Positions 17,877-26,698 are shown, counted from the stretch's first letter. The stretch is DNA of 64,000 nt from an uncultured Pseudomonadota bacterium (GCA_902788485.1 CADAKI010000004.1:20156-84155), one strand, 5' to 3'. Program-made: numbers and translations. The notes: a model not told the origin generated them from the sequence alone.

Positions 17877-19616
17877 CTATGCCGCCATGTCCGACGCCGC
17901 ATCTTTATCGGCATCTTTTTCGGCCAGTCCCCGCGCCAATTCCATACCGCCAATTCCCGTCGCCGCCATGGTCAGACCCGACAAAGCCCGATTTGCCGTA
18001 GACGTCTCGCGTGACAACGCATCATCATACGCACTTTCCGCATCTTGCATTTGTTTTTCTAATTCAGCCGCATCAACACATTTACCATCAACCAATTTGA
18101 AACCACCCAAACAATCTTTTGGAATACAAACCTCATTTTCAATACCACCACTGGCGGCATTCAAATCTTTCAACTGACTCTTCGTACATTCTTGTTTGAC
18201 ACATGTTTTATCTTTAATTTCATAATCTATTTTACAAACCAACGGTTCACATTGTCCGTCGCTATTCTTGGTCCCAATAACCGCATTTATACTATTTAAT
18301 TCTTCTTCAGAACAAGACACATTGCTCGGTCGCACCATCGATGCATCCAATTGCGGCGGTTCTTCGCAATAGGCATCATATTGACCATCGTTAAACAATT
18401 TCCAATCTGAATTCCGACATTTTGTTTCATACACACATTCGTCACCAACTTTTTTATCACGACAAATAACACTGTAATTTCCTGCGCACGGTTTGCACTC
18501 TGTCACTTTCATGACATCAATATTTTGTTGTATTACGCCATCACGCACCGGCACCACACTTCCGCCTGCCGCTACATCAACTTTCTTATCATCGTCAGCA
18601 TCAGCATTCAACGACGTTTTTTCATTTGGATTTTCTATCGTTGTAACAGGTTCGGCAAGACGTGTATTGACCGTTTCTTCTGATACCACTTTTTCCTCTA
18701 TGACAGGATTTTCTGGTTCCCATTTTGCATAAAATTCCTTGTCCTTGCCATCATCACAAACATGTTTGAGATCCACTTGAAAAGAGCATTTTTCTTCCCG
18801 ACTATCTTTATCATATGTACACCATCCTTGGAACACATGATCTTTCTTTGTTGGCTTGCAATCAAAAACCCCTTTGTTATACGCACCATCCAAATCACAT
18901 TGTTTTTTCTCGTCCTCAGAAAGATTGAACTTATGCCAACATGTCTTAGACTGTGTCGTCGCGGTTGTCACAGGTGCAGAATTGTTGTTTGTTTGTCCAT
19001 CTACATATGGTTTCACACCCTTTTCTATTAATAATTGCTCTATTTTTTCACAATGAGTACTACCTGTGTATCTACAAATATCACCATCTTTCAAAAGTCT
19101 CACATAATCTAACAAAGTACCGTGTACTTTTTTCTGACTCGATCTGACCTGTACTTCTGCATCAACTATAATATCAAGGTCAGCACCATGATCCACCAAT
19201 GATTTTACCGCTTCGTATGTTGTTTTGGTACAAGACGAACACCCCCCATCAAACTCTTTACCTTTACCACAACCACCACCACCACAACAAGCACTAACAA
19301 CCGATTGAATAGTTGGTATACCATACTCTGTTCTCAAATCCACCAACTCATGATTACTATCAAGCATGGCATTCACCGCCGCAACATTTGCTGGGCATCC
19401 CCGAGGTGATAAAGCCCAGTGCAACGGATGCCAACTCGCAGTTCCGTTACTTATACAATCGTATTTTAAAAACTTACTAATATCACCCTTGGTATACTGT
19501 TTTATTCCATTAATCAAACCAGACTTATCCTGATGGCAATTTTCAGCGCCCCACCCCGGCACACACAACACCATTGCGCAAAACACACCACAAAAAATTG
19601 CACGAAAAACGGCCAT
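17877..19616 (-). CDS. Exported cysteine-rich protein C, ankyrin-like N-terminus, truncated by amber
   Basis: 579 residues from MAVFRAIF, preceded by GGAGAGAG. Signal peptide residues 1-24 (VPGWGA). Residues 30-200 contain ankyrin-like helices (PLHWALS, VKSLVDHGADLDIIV, LLDYVRLLKDG, EQLLIEKGV) and a very Cys/Gly-rich patch, CCGGGGCGKGKE. An InlB/Flg_new-like segment follows (HVFQGWCTYD to FYAKWEP), then a long region of paired cysteines, and finally a hydrophobic Gly-rich stretch before the TAG. The same frame continues for 155 more codons. Codon use in the 18.6-19.5 kb part is less biased than at both ends. Function unknown. Confidence 0.8.
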   Translation of the reverse strand: MAVFRAIFCGVFCAMVLCVPGWGAENCHQDKSGLINGIKQYTKGDISKFLKYDCISNGTASWHPLHWALSPRGCPANVAAVNAMLDSNHELVDLRTEYGIPTIQSVVSACCGGGGCGKGKEFDGGCSSCTKTTYEAVKSLVDHGADLDIIVDAEVQVRSSQKKVHGTLLDYVRLLKDGDICRYTGSTHCEKIEQLLIEKGVKPYVDGQTNNNSAPVTTATTQSKTCWHKFNLSEDEKKQCDLDGAYNKGVFDCKPTKKDHVFQGWCTYDKDSREEKCSFQVDLKHVCDDGKDKEFYAKWEPENPVIEEKVVSEETVNTRLAEPVTTIENPNEKTSLNADADDDKKVDVAAGGSVVPVRDGVIQQNIDVMKVTECKPCAGNYSVICRDKKVGDECVYETKCRNSDWKLFNDGQYDAYCEEPPQLDASMVRPSNVSCSEEELNSINAVIGTKNSDGQCEPLVCKIDYEIKDKTCVKQECTKSQLKDLNAASGGIENEVCIPKDCLGGFKLVDGKCVDAAELEKQMQDAESAYDDALSRETSTANRALSGLTMAATGIGGMELARGLAEKDADKDAASDMAA

Positions 19617-19645
19617 AAAACTCTCTCCAAATTCTATCGCCAATT

Positions 19646-19654
19646 ATTATACCA
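19646..19654 (-). promoter_or_regulatory. Extended -10 promoter of protein C
   Basis: TGGTATAAT on the minus strand, the same ATGGTATAAT context as upstream of ccrM and of the gene at 34434-36578. Confidence 0.55.
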
Positions 19655-19675
19655 TAAAAAAAGTATTTTTTCTAA

Positions 19676-20092
19676 CTATTTTGTGCGCAATATCAATTCT
19701 TTCACCAATGTCGCCTTCCTGGATTTCGACATCAATTTAAAAAATCGCACAGAATTTTTATCAACAAAACAATTATCCAATGTGTCATGTCTGTCTTGAT
19801 ACATCAATTCAAATTCATTTCTAAAATCCGGATTTGCACAATACGCAATTTCATGCACCGGAACACGCAAAATCAAATCTCCGGAACCACACAGCGTATA
19901 ATAATGCGACCGATGCATTCCACATTTCACACCATTTTCATTTAAAATATATTTCATTACTTTTAAATTCTGATTATGTTTTGGTTTCAAATAAAAAAAT
20001 CCATTACCACGAACCGTCAACCGTGACACATCCGAACATAACGCAAACAATGCCCGCACAGATTCATTAACATCCAAATTATTTTTATTCAT
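19676..20092 (-). CDS. Hypothetical protein
   Basis: 138 residues, no signal peptide or membrane segment. It contains SRLTVRGNGFFYLKPK, a YYTLCGSGDLILRVP segment and a basic C-terminus (SKSRKATLVKELILR). No family is recognised. The start MNKNNLDVNES is preceded by GGGGGTATGGT. It lies upstream of protein C on the same strand but separated by that gene's own promoter, and downstream of rpsU's terminator. Confidence 0.6.
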   Translation of the reverse strand: MNKNNLDVNESVRALFALCSDVSRLTVRGNGFFYLKPKHNQNLKVMKYILNENGVKCGMHRSHYYTLCGSGDLILRVPVHEIAYCANPDFRNEFELMYQDRHDTLDNCFVDKNSVRFFKLMSKSRKATLVKELILRTK

Positions 20093-20114
20093 ACCATACC
20101 CCCATTATCATCCG

Positions 20115-20145
20115 TTAAAAAACCGCCCAAAACTTTTGGGCGGTG
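20115..20145 (-). terminator. Terminator of rpsU
   Basis: ACCGCCCAAAA/TTTTGGGCGGT hairpin followed by a T run on the minus strand. Confidence 0.8.
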
Positions 20146-20171
20146 ATAATTAAATACAAACACATTCACAT

Positions 20172-20378
20172 TTAGAACCCAAACACCATACGTTGTTTCG
20201 ACTGACGTTTTTTTTCATTACGCACGGCCTCTTCCGCTTTGCGTTTGCGTTTTGTTGTCGGTTTTTCGTAACGTTGACGTTCCTTCATTTCACGATACAG
20301 ACCTTCTTTTTGTGATTTGCGTTTTGCGACACGCAATGCCTGTTCAACGTTATTATCACGAACCAAAACTTTTACCAT
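20172..20378 (-). CDS. rpsU: 30S ribosomal protein S21
   Basis: 68 residues, usual length. Typical sequence: [20 protein letters not shown], then a Lys/Arg-rich helical half ([13 protein letters not shown]). S21 lies near the 3' end of 16S rRNA and helps mRNA binding. The ATG is preceded by AAAAGGGGGTG. It has its own terminator. Confidence 0.95.
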   Translation of the reverse strand: MVKVLVRDNNVEQALRVAKRKSQKEGLYREMKERQRYEKPTTKRKRKAEEAVRNEKKRQSKQRMVFGF

Positions 20379-20472
20379 ATATATTCACCCCCTTTTGGCG
20401 AATTCTTTGTGTTATTCTTAAAATTTTAATTCTATGCCCGTCTACATCGCTATCGCGATTCCGCCGCGGCAC

Positions 20473-20518
20473 TAAAATTTCTTAATTGCGCACCTTATGT
20501 GCGCAATAACGAAATTTT
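20473..20518 (-). terminator. Long hairpin after the tRNA-Ala repeat unit
   Basis: Arms AAAATTTCGTTATTGCGCAC and GTGCGCAATTAAGAAATTTT pair over about 20 bp with few mismatches. It begins right after the duplicated tRNA 3' end and is the probable end of the tRNA transcript, though a strong T run is missing. Confidence 0.55.
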
Positions 20519-20519
20519 G

Positions 20520-20550
20520 TGGTGGAGCCAATCAGACTCGAACCTGACGA
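20520..20550 (-). repeat. Duplicate of the tRNA-Ala 3' end
   Basis: Copies the last 30 nt of tRNA-Ala including CCA, with one inserted base in the T loop (loop text GGTTCGAGT instead of GTTCGAGT). It lies exactly 92 bp downstream of the original on the minus strand. The intervening 60 bp do not fold as a standard tRNA, so this is not a second gene. Confidence 0.85.
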
Positions 20551-20611
20551 GACGGTGATGGTTGCCCAAACAGGCGTCTCTCTATTCTTTGACCTATCGG
20601 CTTCAAATTTC

Positions 20612-20687
20612 TGGTGGAGCCAATCAGACTCGAACTGACGACCCCCTGCTTGCAAAGCAGGTGCTCTACCAACTGAGCTATGACCCC
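20612..20687 (-). tRNA. tRNA-Ala (TGC anticodon)
   Basis: 76 nt with encoded CCA. The anticodon loop TTTGCAA gives TGC. Acceptor GGGGTCA/TGGCTCC contains the G3-U70 pair that defines alanine tRNAs. D arm (GCTC/GAGC) and T arm (TTCGAGT) are normal. Confidence 0.97.
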
Positions 20688-20776
20688 AGAACTCTATAAT
20701 CCATCGCTTTACCCAAAAAGCCCACACATTTTATACATTTATTTTGCATAAGTCAAATAAAAAATACCGCAAAGTA

Positions 20777-20804
20777 TTGACAAAAAAATATTTTGATATA
20801 TAAT
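20777..20804 (+). promoter_or_regulatory. Consensus promoter of alpha/beta hydrolase gene
   Basis: TTGACA (20777-20782), 16-nt spacer, TATAAT (20799-20804). The leader after it is A-rich and has no Shine-Dalgarno. Confidence 0.8.
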
Positions 20805-20833
20805 TCAACAAAAAAACAAAACAACAAACAAAA

Positions 20834-21754
20834 ATGATTAACCTAAGTACACTCGGATTACCAAACAATTTTAAAGATTTACTACCGGAATTAAAATCAA
20901 AAACCCTGAAATGGGAAACCAACTGTTATTCAGGAACAGATATAAACAATTATGCAACAATATCTTTTTATGAATCATTACGTTCACCATACGGCAACAT
21001 TATACTAACACCCGGATTGGGCACAAATACAGATATTGACCCATTGTCAAAAATGTTAATATTCTGGGCATTAACACATAGATTCAATATTATAACATTT
21101 AACACATTTTTGGGACGCTTTTATCATAAACCAACATTGCAAATTGCCCAACAAAACACATATCACGAATTTGTTCATGTTTTACAAAAATGTATAACAT
21201 ACACAGAAAATTTTTGCTCTGATATAAACATTATGATTGGTCATTCCGCCGGTGCAACGGGAACGATTGACGCAATGAACAACCTTGCCACCAATGACAA
21301 AAAAACAAAAATTAACTCTGTTATGTTATTCGCACCATGGGTCAGTATAAAATGGTTTAATTCTATGCAGAAAAACATTTCTGCACATCATCCTGATACC
21401 CGCGACATGATTCCTATTCTCAACATATTTAATACCGATAAAAAATCCACTGGCCCTGAATATATACCTGTTACACCAAAATTTTTCCACGACATGACAC
21501 ACAATCAATTCAGACCGGATTTAATGAACAAATGGGGTACAAACATTACAATTATCGCCGGCGAAAAAGACAAAAAAACATTTACAAAACTACTGGCAAA
21601 ACGATTTGAAATATTACAAACACAACCCAACCACGATAAATTTTCTTTTATCGTATTACCAAATGCAAAACACAGTTTTTTAGAAATATATAAAAACAAC
21701 CAATCCGTTATCAGTTTGATAAAATCACAAAAAACCAAATTATCAAAAAAATAA
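20834..21754 (+). CDS. Alpha/beta hydrolase
   Basis: 306 residues. An alpha/beta-hydrolase fold is supported by ILTPGLGTN (oxyanion region), the nucleophile elbow IGHSAGATG (about residue 138), an acidic residue in IIAGEKDKKTF and the catalytic His in PNAKHSFLE near the C-terminus. It has no signal peptide. Substrate unknown: esterase, lipase or peptidase are all possible. Codon use is more AT-rich than that of neighbours such as eno, and the leader lacks a Shine-Dalgarno despite a consensus promoter, so horizontal acquisition is possible (inference). Confidence 0.8.
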   Translation: MINLSTLGLPNNFKDLLPELKSKTLKWETNCYSGTDINNYATISFYESLRSPYGNIILTPGLGTNTDIDPLSKMLIFWALTHRFNIITFNTFLGRFYHKPTLQIAQQNTYHEFVHVLQKCITYTENFCSDINIMIGHSAGATGTIDAMNNLATNDKKTKINSVMLFAPWVSIKWFNSMQKNISAHHPDTRDMIPILNIFNTDKKSTGPEYIPVTPKFFHDMTHNQFRPDLMNKWGTNITIIAGEKDKKTFTKLLAKRFEILQTQPNHDKFSFIVLPNAKHSFLEIYKNNQSVISLIKSQKTKLSKK

Positions 21755-21756
21755 AA

Positions 21757-21783
21757 AAATCGGACCACACGGGTCCGATTTTT
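21757..21783. terminator. Bidirectional terminator
   Basis: AAATCGGACC/GGGTCCGATTT hairpin, 4-nt loop, between the convergent hydrolase and clpB genes. Confidence 0.8.
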
Positions 21784-23839
21784 ATTTCACCGTCAACTCA
21801 TCACCATGGACATCGACATAAACGGTCGCGCCATCGGTTATCGCGCCAGACAAAATCAAATCTGCGATTTTGTCTTCGACCGCCGTCATTATCAGCCGTT
21901 TCAACGGACGTGCACCAAACACCGCATCATACCCATGCGTTGCCAACCATTTAATTGCCGGCGCCGTCACATCCAATGTGATATTACGTTCGGCTAAGCG
22001 TTTTGATAAATTACGCAGTTGAATTTTTACAATTCCATCCATAACATCCGGCGCCAATTCATCAAAGAATAAAATATCATCTATTCTGTTTATGAATTCA
22101 GGACGGAAATGTTTTTTAACCGCATCCATGGACGGCAAATTACTGGTCATGATAATAATTGTGTTTGTAAAATTGACAACATGTCCCTGGCCATCGGTCA
22201 AACGACCATCATCCAGAATTTGCAAAAACACATTAAACACATCTGGATTTGCCTTTTCAATTTCATCAAACAACAACACCTGGTACGGGCGACGACGCAC
22301 GGATTCCGTCAGCACCCCGCCCTGATCATAACCCACATATCCCGGGGGTGCACCAATCAAACGCGCAACCGAATGTGGTTCCATATACTCACTCATATCA
22401 ATTCGTGTCATCGCCGTATCATCATTAAACAGGTATTCCGCCAATGCCTTGGCAACCTCGGTCTTACCCACACCGGTTGGCCCCAAGAACATAAAACTGG
22501 CAATCGGGCGACGCGGGTCCGATAAACCGGCTCTGCTGCGACGAATCGCACGGGCGATAACATTTAATGCCGCATCCTGGCCCACGACACGTTTGCACAA
22601 TTCATCTTCGATATTTAATAATTTAGATTGCTCTTCGGTGGAAAGTTTATCTGCCGGCACACCGGTCCATTTACTGACCACCATAGCGATATGTTCCGGC
22701 AACACCGTTTTATATTCGCGTGCATCCGTGTTCATCTGTTTTATTTTTTCGGTCAGTTCCGGAATTTTACCATATTGCAACGCAGATGCCTTTTCATAAT
22801 CACCCGTCCGCACGGCGTTTGCAACCTCGGCACGCGCATTATCCAACGCCGCCATTGCATCCGACAGTCCCCGCATCTTTTCCTGTTCTGCGTGCCATGC
22901 ATCGGTCAGTTTTTTAGATTCTTCTTCGGTTTTGGCAATCAATGATTCCAATTCAACTAATCGCCGTTTTGATTCTTCATCTTTTTCTTTTTTCAACGCC
23001 TGTTGTTCGATTTTTAATTGTTGCAATTTTCGATCAACCTCGTCCAAGGCATCTGGCTTAGATGACACTTCGATACGAACACGGGCGGCGGCCTCGTCAA
23101 TTAAATCGATTGCTTTGTCCGGCAAAAACCTGTCGGTGATATAACGATTTGATAATTTCACCGCAGACACCAACGCCGAATCGGAAATTCTGACACCATG
23201 ATGACCCTCGTATTTTTCTTTTAATCCACGCAAGATTGAAATTGTATCATCGACCGTTGGTTCTTCGACATAAACCGGTTGAAAACGACGCGCCAATGCC
23301 GGATCTTTTTCAATATATTGCCGATATTCATCCAATGTTGTCGCCCCCAAACAATGCAGTTCCCCACGCGCCAACATCGGTTTTAATAAATTTCCGGCAT
23401 CCATGGAACCTTCGCCTTTGCCGGCACCAACAAGAGTATGCAATTCATCAATGAATAAAATAATTTGTCCGTTTGAATCTTTGACGGCCTTTAATATTGC
23501 CTTTAACCGTGCCTCGAATTGACCACGATACATTGCACCCGCCATCAACGCACCCATATCCAACGACAGCAACTTTTTATTCTGTAAATTTTCCGGTATA
23601 TCACGCGACACAATGCGTTCCGCCAAACCTTCGACAATCGCAGTTTTACCCACACCCGGATTACCAATTAAAACCGGATTATTTTTTGTGCGACGGGACA
23701 AAACCTGGATAGTCCGACGAATTTCTTCATCGCGTCCAATCACCGGATCCAATTTTCCATCCGCCGCCAATTTTGTAAAATCGGTCGTATATTTTTCAAT
23801 CGCCGCCTGTGGCGTTTCATTCATTTCTTCTGGATTCAT
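21782..23839 (-). CDS. clpB: Disaggregase ClpB lacking the N-terminal domain
   Basis: 685 residues from [11 protein letters not shown], with AAAAGGAGT upstream. The protein begins at the first AAA+ module ([14 protein letters not shown]; Walker A GNPGVGKT; Walker [11 protein letters not shown]). The coiled-coil middle domain (about 240-370) and the second AAA+ module ([31 protein letters not shown]) follow. The about 150-residue Clp_N domain is absent and not found upstream, where eno diverges. The loop after MTSNL in module 2 is also shorter than usual. ClpB works with DnaK to rescue aggregated proteins. A short ClpB form is known in other bacteria from an internal start; here only the short form is encoded. 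Confidence 0.94.
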   Translation of the reverse strand: MNPEEMNETPQAAIEKYTTDFTKLAADGKLDPVIGRDEEIRRTIQVLSRRTKNNPVLIGNPGVGKTAIVEGLAERIVSRDIPENLQNKKLLSLDMGALMAGAMYRGQFEARLKAILKAVKDSNGQIILFIDELHTLVGAGKGEGSMDAGNLLKPMLARGELHCLGATTLDEYRQYIEKDPALARRFQPVYVEEPTVDDTISILRGLKEKYEGHHGVRISDSALVSAVKLSNRYITDRFLPDKAIDLIDEAAARVRIEVSSKPDALDEVDRKLQQLKIEQQALKKEKDEESKRRLVELESLIAKTEEESKKLTDAWHAEQEKMRGLSDAMAALDNARAEVANAVRTGDYEKASALQYGKIPELTEKIKQMNTDAREYKTVLPEHIAMVVSKWTGVPADKLSTEEQSKLLNIEDELCKRVVGQDAALNVIARAIRRSRAGLSDPRRPIASFMFLGPTGVGKTEVAKALAEYLFNDDTAMTRIDMSEYMEPHSVARLIGAPPGYVGYDQGGVLTESVRRRPYQVLLFDEIEKANPDVFNVFLQILDDGRLTDGQGHVVNFTNTIIIMTSNLPSMDAVKKHFRPEFINRIDDILFFDELAPDVMDGIVKIQLRNLSKRLAERNITLDVTAPAIKWLATHGYDAVFGARPLKRLIMTAVEDKIADLILSGAITDGATVYVDVHGDELTVK

Positions 23840-23867
23840 ATATTGACTCCTTTTATTCGTTGCAAAA

Positions 23868-23895
23868 TATATAGTGCGCAATAATAAAAATTCAA
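23868..23895 (-). promoter_or_regulatory. Candidate promoter of clpB
   Basis: Minus strand TTGAAT (23890-23895), 16-nt spacer, TATATA (23868-23873). No clear heat-shock sigma-32 -10 element was seen. Confidence 0.45.
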
Positions 23896-23950
23896 TATGT
23901 GCACGAATATAAACCCAATATTTTTTTATTATTTTTTTACAAAAATGGTC

Positions 23951-23980
23951 TTGAAATTTTATCACCTTTGTGCGATAAAT
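23951..23980 (+). promoter_or_regulatory. Promoter of eno
   Basis: TTGAAA (23951-23956) and GATAAAT about 17 nt downstream, roughly 50 nt before the start codon. Confidence 0.5.
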
Positions 23981-24028
23981 AACCCCGCACGAAAAAAATG
24001 AAAAAAGAATTAAACAGGAGATACCAAG

Positions 24029-25291
24029 ATGTTCAAAATTATCGACATTCACGCGCGTCAAATTATGGATTCGCGCGGAAATCCAACGGTGGAATGTGAT
24101 GTAAAATTGTCCGGTGGGGCATGCGGTCGCGCGGCGGTACCATCGGGCGCATCAACCGGCAGTTTCGAAGCACTGGAACTGCGTGACGGTGGCACCGCAT
24201 ATATGGGCAAAGGCGTATTGACCGCGGTTAAAAATGTAAATGAAATTATTCGTCCGGCGTTGATTGGTATGACCGCAACATCACAAAACGAAATTGATGA
24301 AAAAATGTTGGCATTGGATGGCACATCAAACAAGGACAAACTGGGGGCAAATGCAATTTTGGCGGTGTCTTTATCGGTGGCGGTTGCCGCGGCAAAACAA
24401 AAACAAATACCATTGTACAAATATATTGCTGAAATTTATGGCAATGCAAATCCATGTGTTTTGCCACGCCCAATGATGAACATTATCAACGGTGGCGCAC
24501 ACGCCGATAACGGTCTAGATGCCCAAGAATTCATGATTATTCCAAACGGTGCAAAATCCGAATTCGAAGCAATCCGCATGGGCAGCGAGATTTTCCACAA
24601 CTTGAAAAAAATATTAAAATCCGGTGGTAATTCAACCAATGTCGGTGACGAGGGTGGATTTGCACCAAACTTTAATTCCTGTGACGAGGCATTATCAACA
24701 ATCATTGATGCAATTCGCGCGGCGGGATATAAACCCGGCGACGATGTTTCCATTGGTTTGGATGTTGCCGCATCTGAATTTTACGCGGATGGCGTATATA
24801 ATTTCGAAGGCAAAAAATTATCCAGCGATGAAATGATTGAATTTTTTGACAAATTATCAACCAAATATCCAATTATTTCTATCGAAGATGCGCTTGCCGA
24901 AGAAGATTGGACGGGTTGGAAAAAAATGACCGAAAAATTAGGCAACCGTATTCAACTGGTTGGGGACGATTTATTTGTGACAAACCCGACACGCCTGAAA
25001 CACGGTATTGAAATGGGTGCTGCAAATGCAATATTGATAAAATTAAATCAAATCGGGTCATTGTCTGAAACATTACAAACAATCCGCATGGCGCAAAACG
25101 CCGGATTTGGCGTCATCGTATCACACCGCAGTGGCGAAACCGAAGACACATTTATCGCCGACCTGGCGGTGGCAACAAACGCCGGTCAAATCAAAACCGG
25201 TTCAATGTCCCGCACAGACCGCATGGCAAAATACAACCAATTGGTCCGTATAGAGGAAGAACTGGACAAATCGGCAAAATACGGTTTATAA
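24029..25291 (+). CDS. eno: Enolase
   Basis: 420 residues, normal length. It converts 2-phosphoglycerate to phosphoenolpyruvate. Typical segments: [42 protein letters not shown], metal ligands in [21 protein letters not shown] and VGDDLFVTN, and catalytic [17 protein letters not shown] precedes the ATG. It forms a second glycolytic gene in the window together with pgk, 16 kb away. Confidence 0.98.
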   Translation: MFKIIDIHARQIMDSRGNPTVECDVKLSGGACGRAAVPSGASTGSFEALELRDGGTAYMGKGVLTAVKNVNEIIRPALIGMTATSQNEIDEKMLALDGTSNKDKLGANAILAVSLSVAVAAAKQKQIPLYKYIAEIYGNANPCVLPRPMMNIINGGAHADNGLDAQEFMIIPNGAKSEFEAIRMGSEIFHNLKKILKSGGNSTNVGDEGGFAPNFNSCDEALSTIIDAIRAAGYKPGDDVSIGLDVAASEFYADGVYNFEGKKLSSDEMIEFFDKLSTKYPIISIEDALAEEDWTGWKKMTEKLGNRIQLVGDDLFVTNPTRLKHGIEMGAANAILIKLNQIGSLSETLQTIRMAQNAGFGVIVSHRSGETEDTFIADLAVATNAGQIKTGSMSRTDRMAKYNQLVRIEEELDKSAKYGL

Positions 25292-25339
25292 TCAAACAAA
25301 ATGTACGGGGGCGCGAAACAAAACGCCCCCCAAATAACA

Positions 25340-25546
25340 ATGAATTGGTCTGGTTTTGTTTTTTTATATCTGAAATACGCACTGGCAATCGCCATTTGCG
25401 TTGCGATTATATTGACGCCGGCATGGCTGGCCCGCCAAACCAAGAAAAACAAAACCACAACCGTTTGGGTCCGGATATACAGTTGGCTGCTTGGCTGGAC
25501 GGGCATTGGATGGCTGGCGGCACTGTATTTGGCGGTCAAAAAATAA
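25340..25546 (+). CDS. Small membrane protein of superinfection-immunity type
   Basis: 68 residues from MNWSGFVFLYL. Two hydrophobic segments flank a short basic loop (ARQTKKNK), and the C-terminal half SWLLGWTGIGWLAALYLAV fits the Imm-superinfection family (PF14373-like), named after phage T4 Imm. Many cellular homologues exist with unknown roles. An upstream ATG at 25301 would add 13 residues, but a GGGGGCG/CGCCCCC hairpin lies between the two starts and no good ribosome site precedes either. It follows eno closely and may be read from its transcript. Confidence 0.65.
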   Translation: MNWSGFVFLYLKYALAIAICVAIILTPAWLARQTKKNKTTTVWVRIYSWLLGWTGIGWLAALYLAVKK

Positions 25547-25586
25547 GCGACGACCACGACAAGAATCCATAAAATTTAATTTAGAC

Positions 25587-25613
25587 TTGACTTATGTGAA
25601 AATTTGTTATAAA
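25587..25613 (+). promoter_or_regulatory. Promoter of rpmB
   Basis: TTGACT (25587-25592) and TTATAAATT 15-17 nt downstream. Confidence 0.6.
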
Positions 25614-25642
25614 TTATGCCCTGCAATTAAAGGATATATGAT

Positions 25643-26011
25643 ATGCCACGTGTATGTGATGTTACCGGTAAAAAAACAACTGTTGGTCACAATGTGTCCC
25701 ACTCGGAACGCAAGACTAAACGTACATTTTTACCAAATTTACAAAAATTAAAATTCCACAGTGATATTTTGAATCGCGATTTTGCATTGCGTATTTCGAC
25801 CGCGGGTCTGCGTACATTGACCAAACACGGCGGTTTGGATGGGTATGTAATGGCAAAACCTGTATCTCGTCTGACTGACGATATGGCGGCAATCAAACGC
25901 GCGATTGAAAAAAAGATGGGTCCGGCTGCGAAACCTGCGAAAAAACCTGTGCGCAAGGCAAATCGTTCGGCCCGTTTGGTAAAAAAAGTTTCCGCGAAAA
26001 CCGCAAAATAA
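25643..26011 (+). CDS. rpmB: 50S ribosomal protein L28
   Basis: 122 residues against 80-100 in most bacteria. The core is typical: MPRVCDVTGKK, GHNVSHSERKTKR, RISTAGLRTL. The extra C-terminal 25 residues are Lys/Ala-rich (AAKPAKKPVRKANR). Similar tails occur on L17, L3 and S5 in this window. Own promoter; tRNA-Leu follows after 17 bp and may share the transcript. Confidence 0.95.
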   Translation: MPRVCDVTGKKTTVGHNVSHSERKTKRTFLPNLQKLKFHSDILNRDFALRISTAGLRTLTKHGGLDGYVMAKPVSRLTDDMAAIKRAIEKKMGPAAKPAKKPVRKANRSARLVKKVSAKTAK

Positions 26012-26028
26012 TTGCGGCGGCGGCAGAT

Positions 26029-26113
26029 GGCTCTGTGGCGGAACTGGTAGACGCGCTTGACTCAAAATCAAGTTCTGCAAGGAGTATCGGTTCGATTCCG
26101 ATCAGAGCCACCA
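26029..26113 (+). tRNA. tRNA-Leu (CAA anticodon)
   Basis: 85 nt class II tRNA with encoded CCA. Acceptor GGCTCTG/CAGAGCC, anticodon stem-loop CTTGA-CTCAAAA-TCAAG (anticodon CAA, reading TTG), long variable arm and T loop TTCGATT are clear. Confidence 0.96.
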
Positions 26114-26120
26114 TAAATAA

Positions 26121-26148
26121 ATAAACACCCTTTTGGGTGTTTTTTTAT
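26121..26148 (+). terminator. Terminator after tRNA-Leu
   Basis: AAACACCC/GGGTGTTT hairpin with TTTT loop and a T run. Confidence 0.8.
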
Positions 26149-26273
26149 TTACGGATTGACGAAGACGGAATCGAACACAGGTTCGGAGCGGATAGTTGAT
26201 GAAAACGAGTGAAACGAAGTTTGAATCTTACGACGCGAAAGGGGCCCTCGAATGCAATGAGTGGGAATTTACA

Positions 26274-26292
26274 TTCCGATCAGAGCCACCAA
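26274..26292 (+). repeat. Duplicate of the tRNA-Leu 3' end
   Basis: ATTCCGATCAGAGCCACCA repeats the last 19 nt of tRNA-Leu, CCA included, 179 bp downstream in the same orientation. The segment in between (26150-26273) is noncoding, more GC-rich than its surroundings, and also contains an inverted GTTCGATTCCG from the T arm. Confidence 0.85.
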
Positions 26293-26298
26293 AAATCA

Positions 26299-26325
26299 AA
26301 AACTCGCCAATTGGCGAGTTTTTAA
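26299..26325. terminator. Terminator at the end of the tRNA-Leu repeat unit
   Basis: AAAAACTCGCCA/TGGCGAGTTTTT perfect palindrome with T runs both ways. It also serves the lipoprotein gene on the minus strand. Confidence 0.8.
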
Positions 26326-26332
26326 TCTATAT

Positions 26333-26698
26333 TTACTCTACACAACTATAAGAATAAGCTTCTGGCATTTTATATAAATTGTTAGTAACTGCATCAACAA
26401 ATATCGGCACTATCCCAAACAAAACACCTGGAATAATATCTAAAAACACAGCACCAGAATTTAATTGCCTTTCCACATTAACCTGAGGACATTTTGAATT
26501 TTTGTTAGCAATAAAAATTTGTTCTTTGGAATATATTTGCATACTTTCATCAGGCTTAATTTTATACATTCCACTATCAGATGTAACACTTATAACATCA
26601 CTTGAATTATTATATACAGTTGTTCTATGGTTACTACCAATCCCAATAGCACCACAAGAAGTCAATAAAAACATCGCACACAATAAAATTTTTTTCAT
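26333..26698 (-). CDS. Small lipoprotein
   Basis: 121 residues. Lipoprotein signal MKKILLCAMFLLTSCG with Cys15 as the lipidation site. A beta-rich domain (TTVYNNSSDVISVTSD, MQIYSKEQIFIA) is followed by a hydrophobic segment, PGVLFGIVPIFVDAVTNN, and YKMPEAY. No family is firmly recognised; the hydrophobic PG...VDA-T-Y pattern occurs in small bacterial lipoproteins of unknown role. Codon use is AT-richer than in neighbouring genes. Confidence 0.75.
   Translation of the reverse strand: MKKILLCAMFLLTSCGAIGIGSNHRTTVYNNSSDVISVTSDSGMYKIKPDESMQIYSKEQIFIANKNSKCPQVNVERQLNSGAVFLDIIPGVLFGIVPIFVDAVTNNLYKMPEAYSYSCVE

Noticed and set aside
17877..17879. Reassignment of TAG as a sense codon
   Set aside because: pgk (stop at 7120-7122) and slt (stop at 10503-10505) both end at TAG at their natural family lengths, so amber is a working stop codon here.
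20520..20611. Second tRNA or the acceptor piece of a permuted two-piece tmRNA
   Set aside because: The 3' part matches tRNA-Ala/tmRNA ends, but the T loop has an extra base, the D arm is absent, the possible 5' acceptor strand has a mismatch, and no coding piece with a tag ORF or GGGGC start follows.
26150..26292. Prophage or integrative element boundaries at the tRNA-Leu copy
   Set aside because: Only about 125 bp separate the terminator from the copy, and no integrase or mobile gene is present. At most it is a scar.
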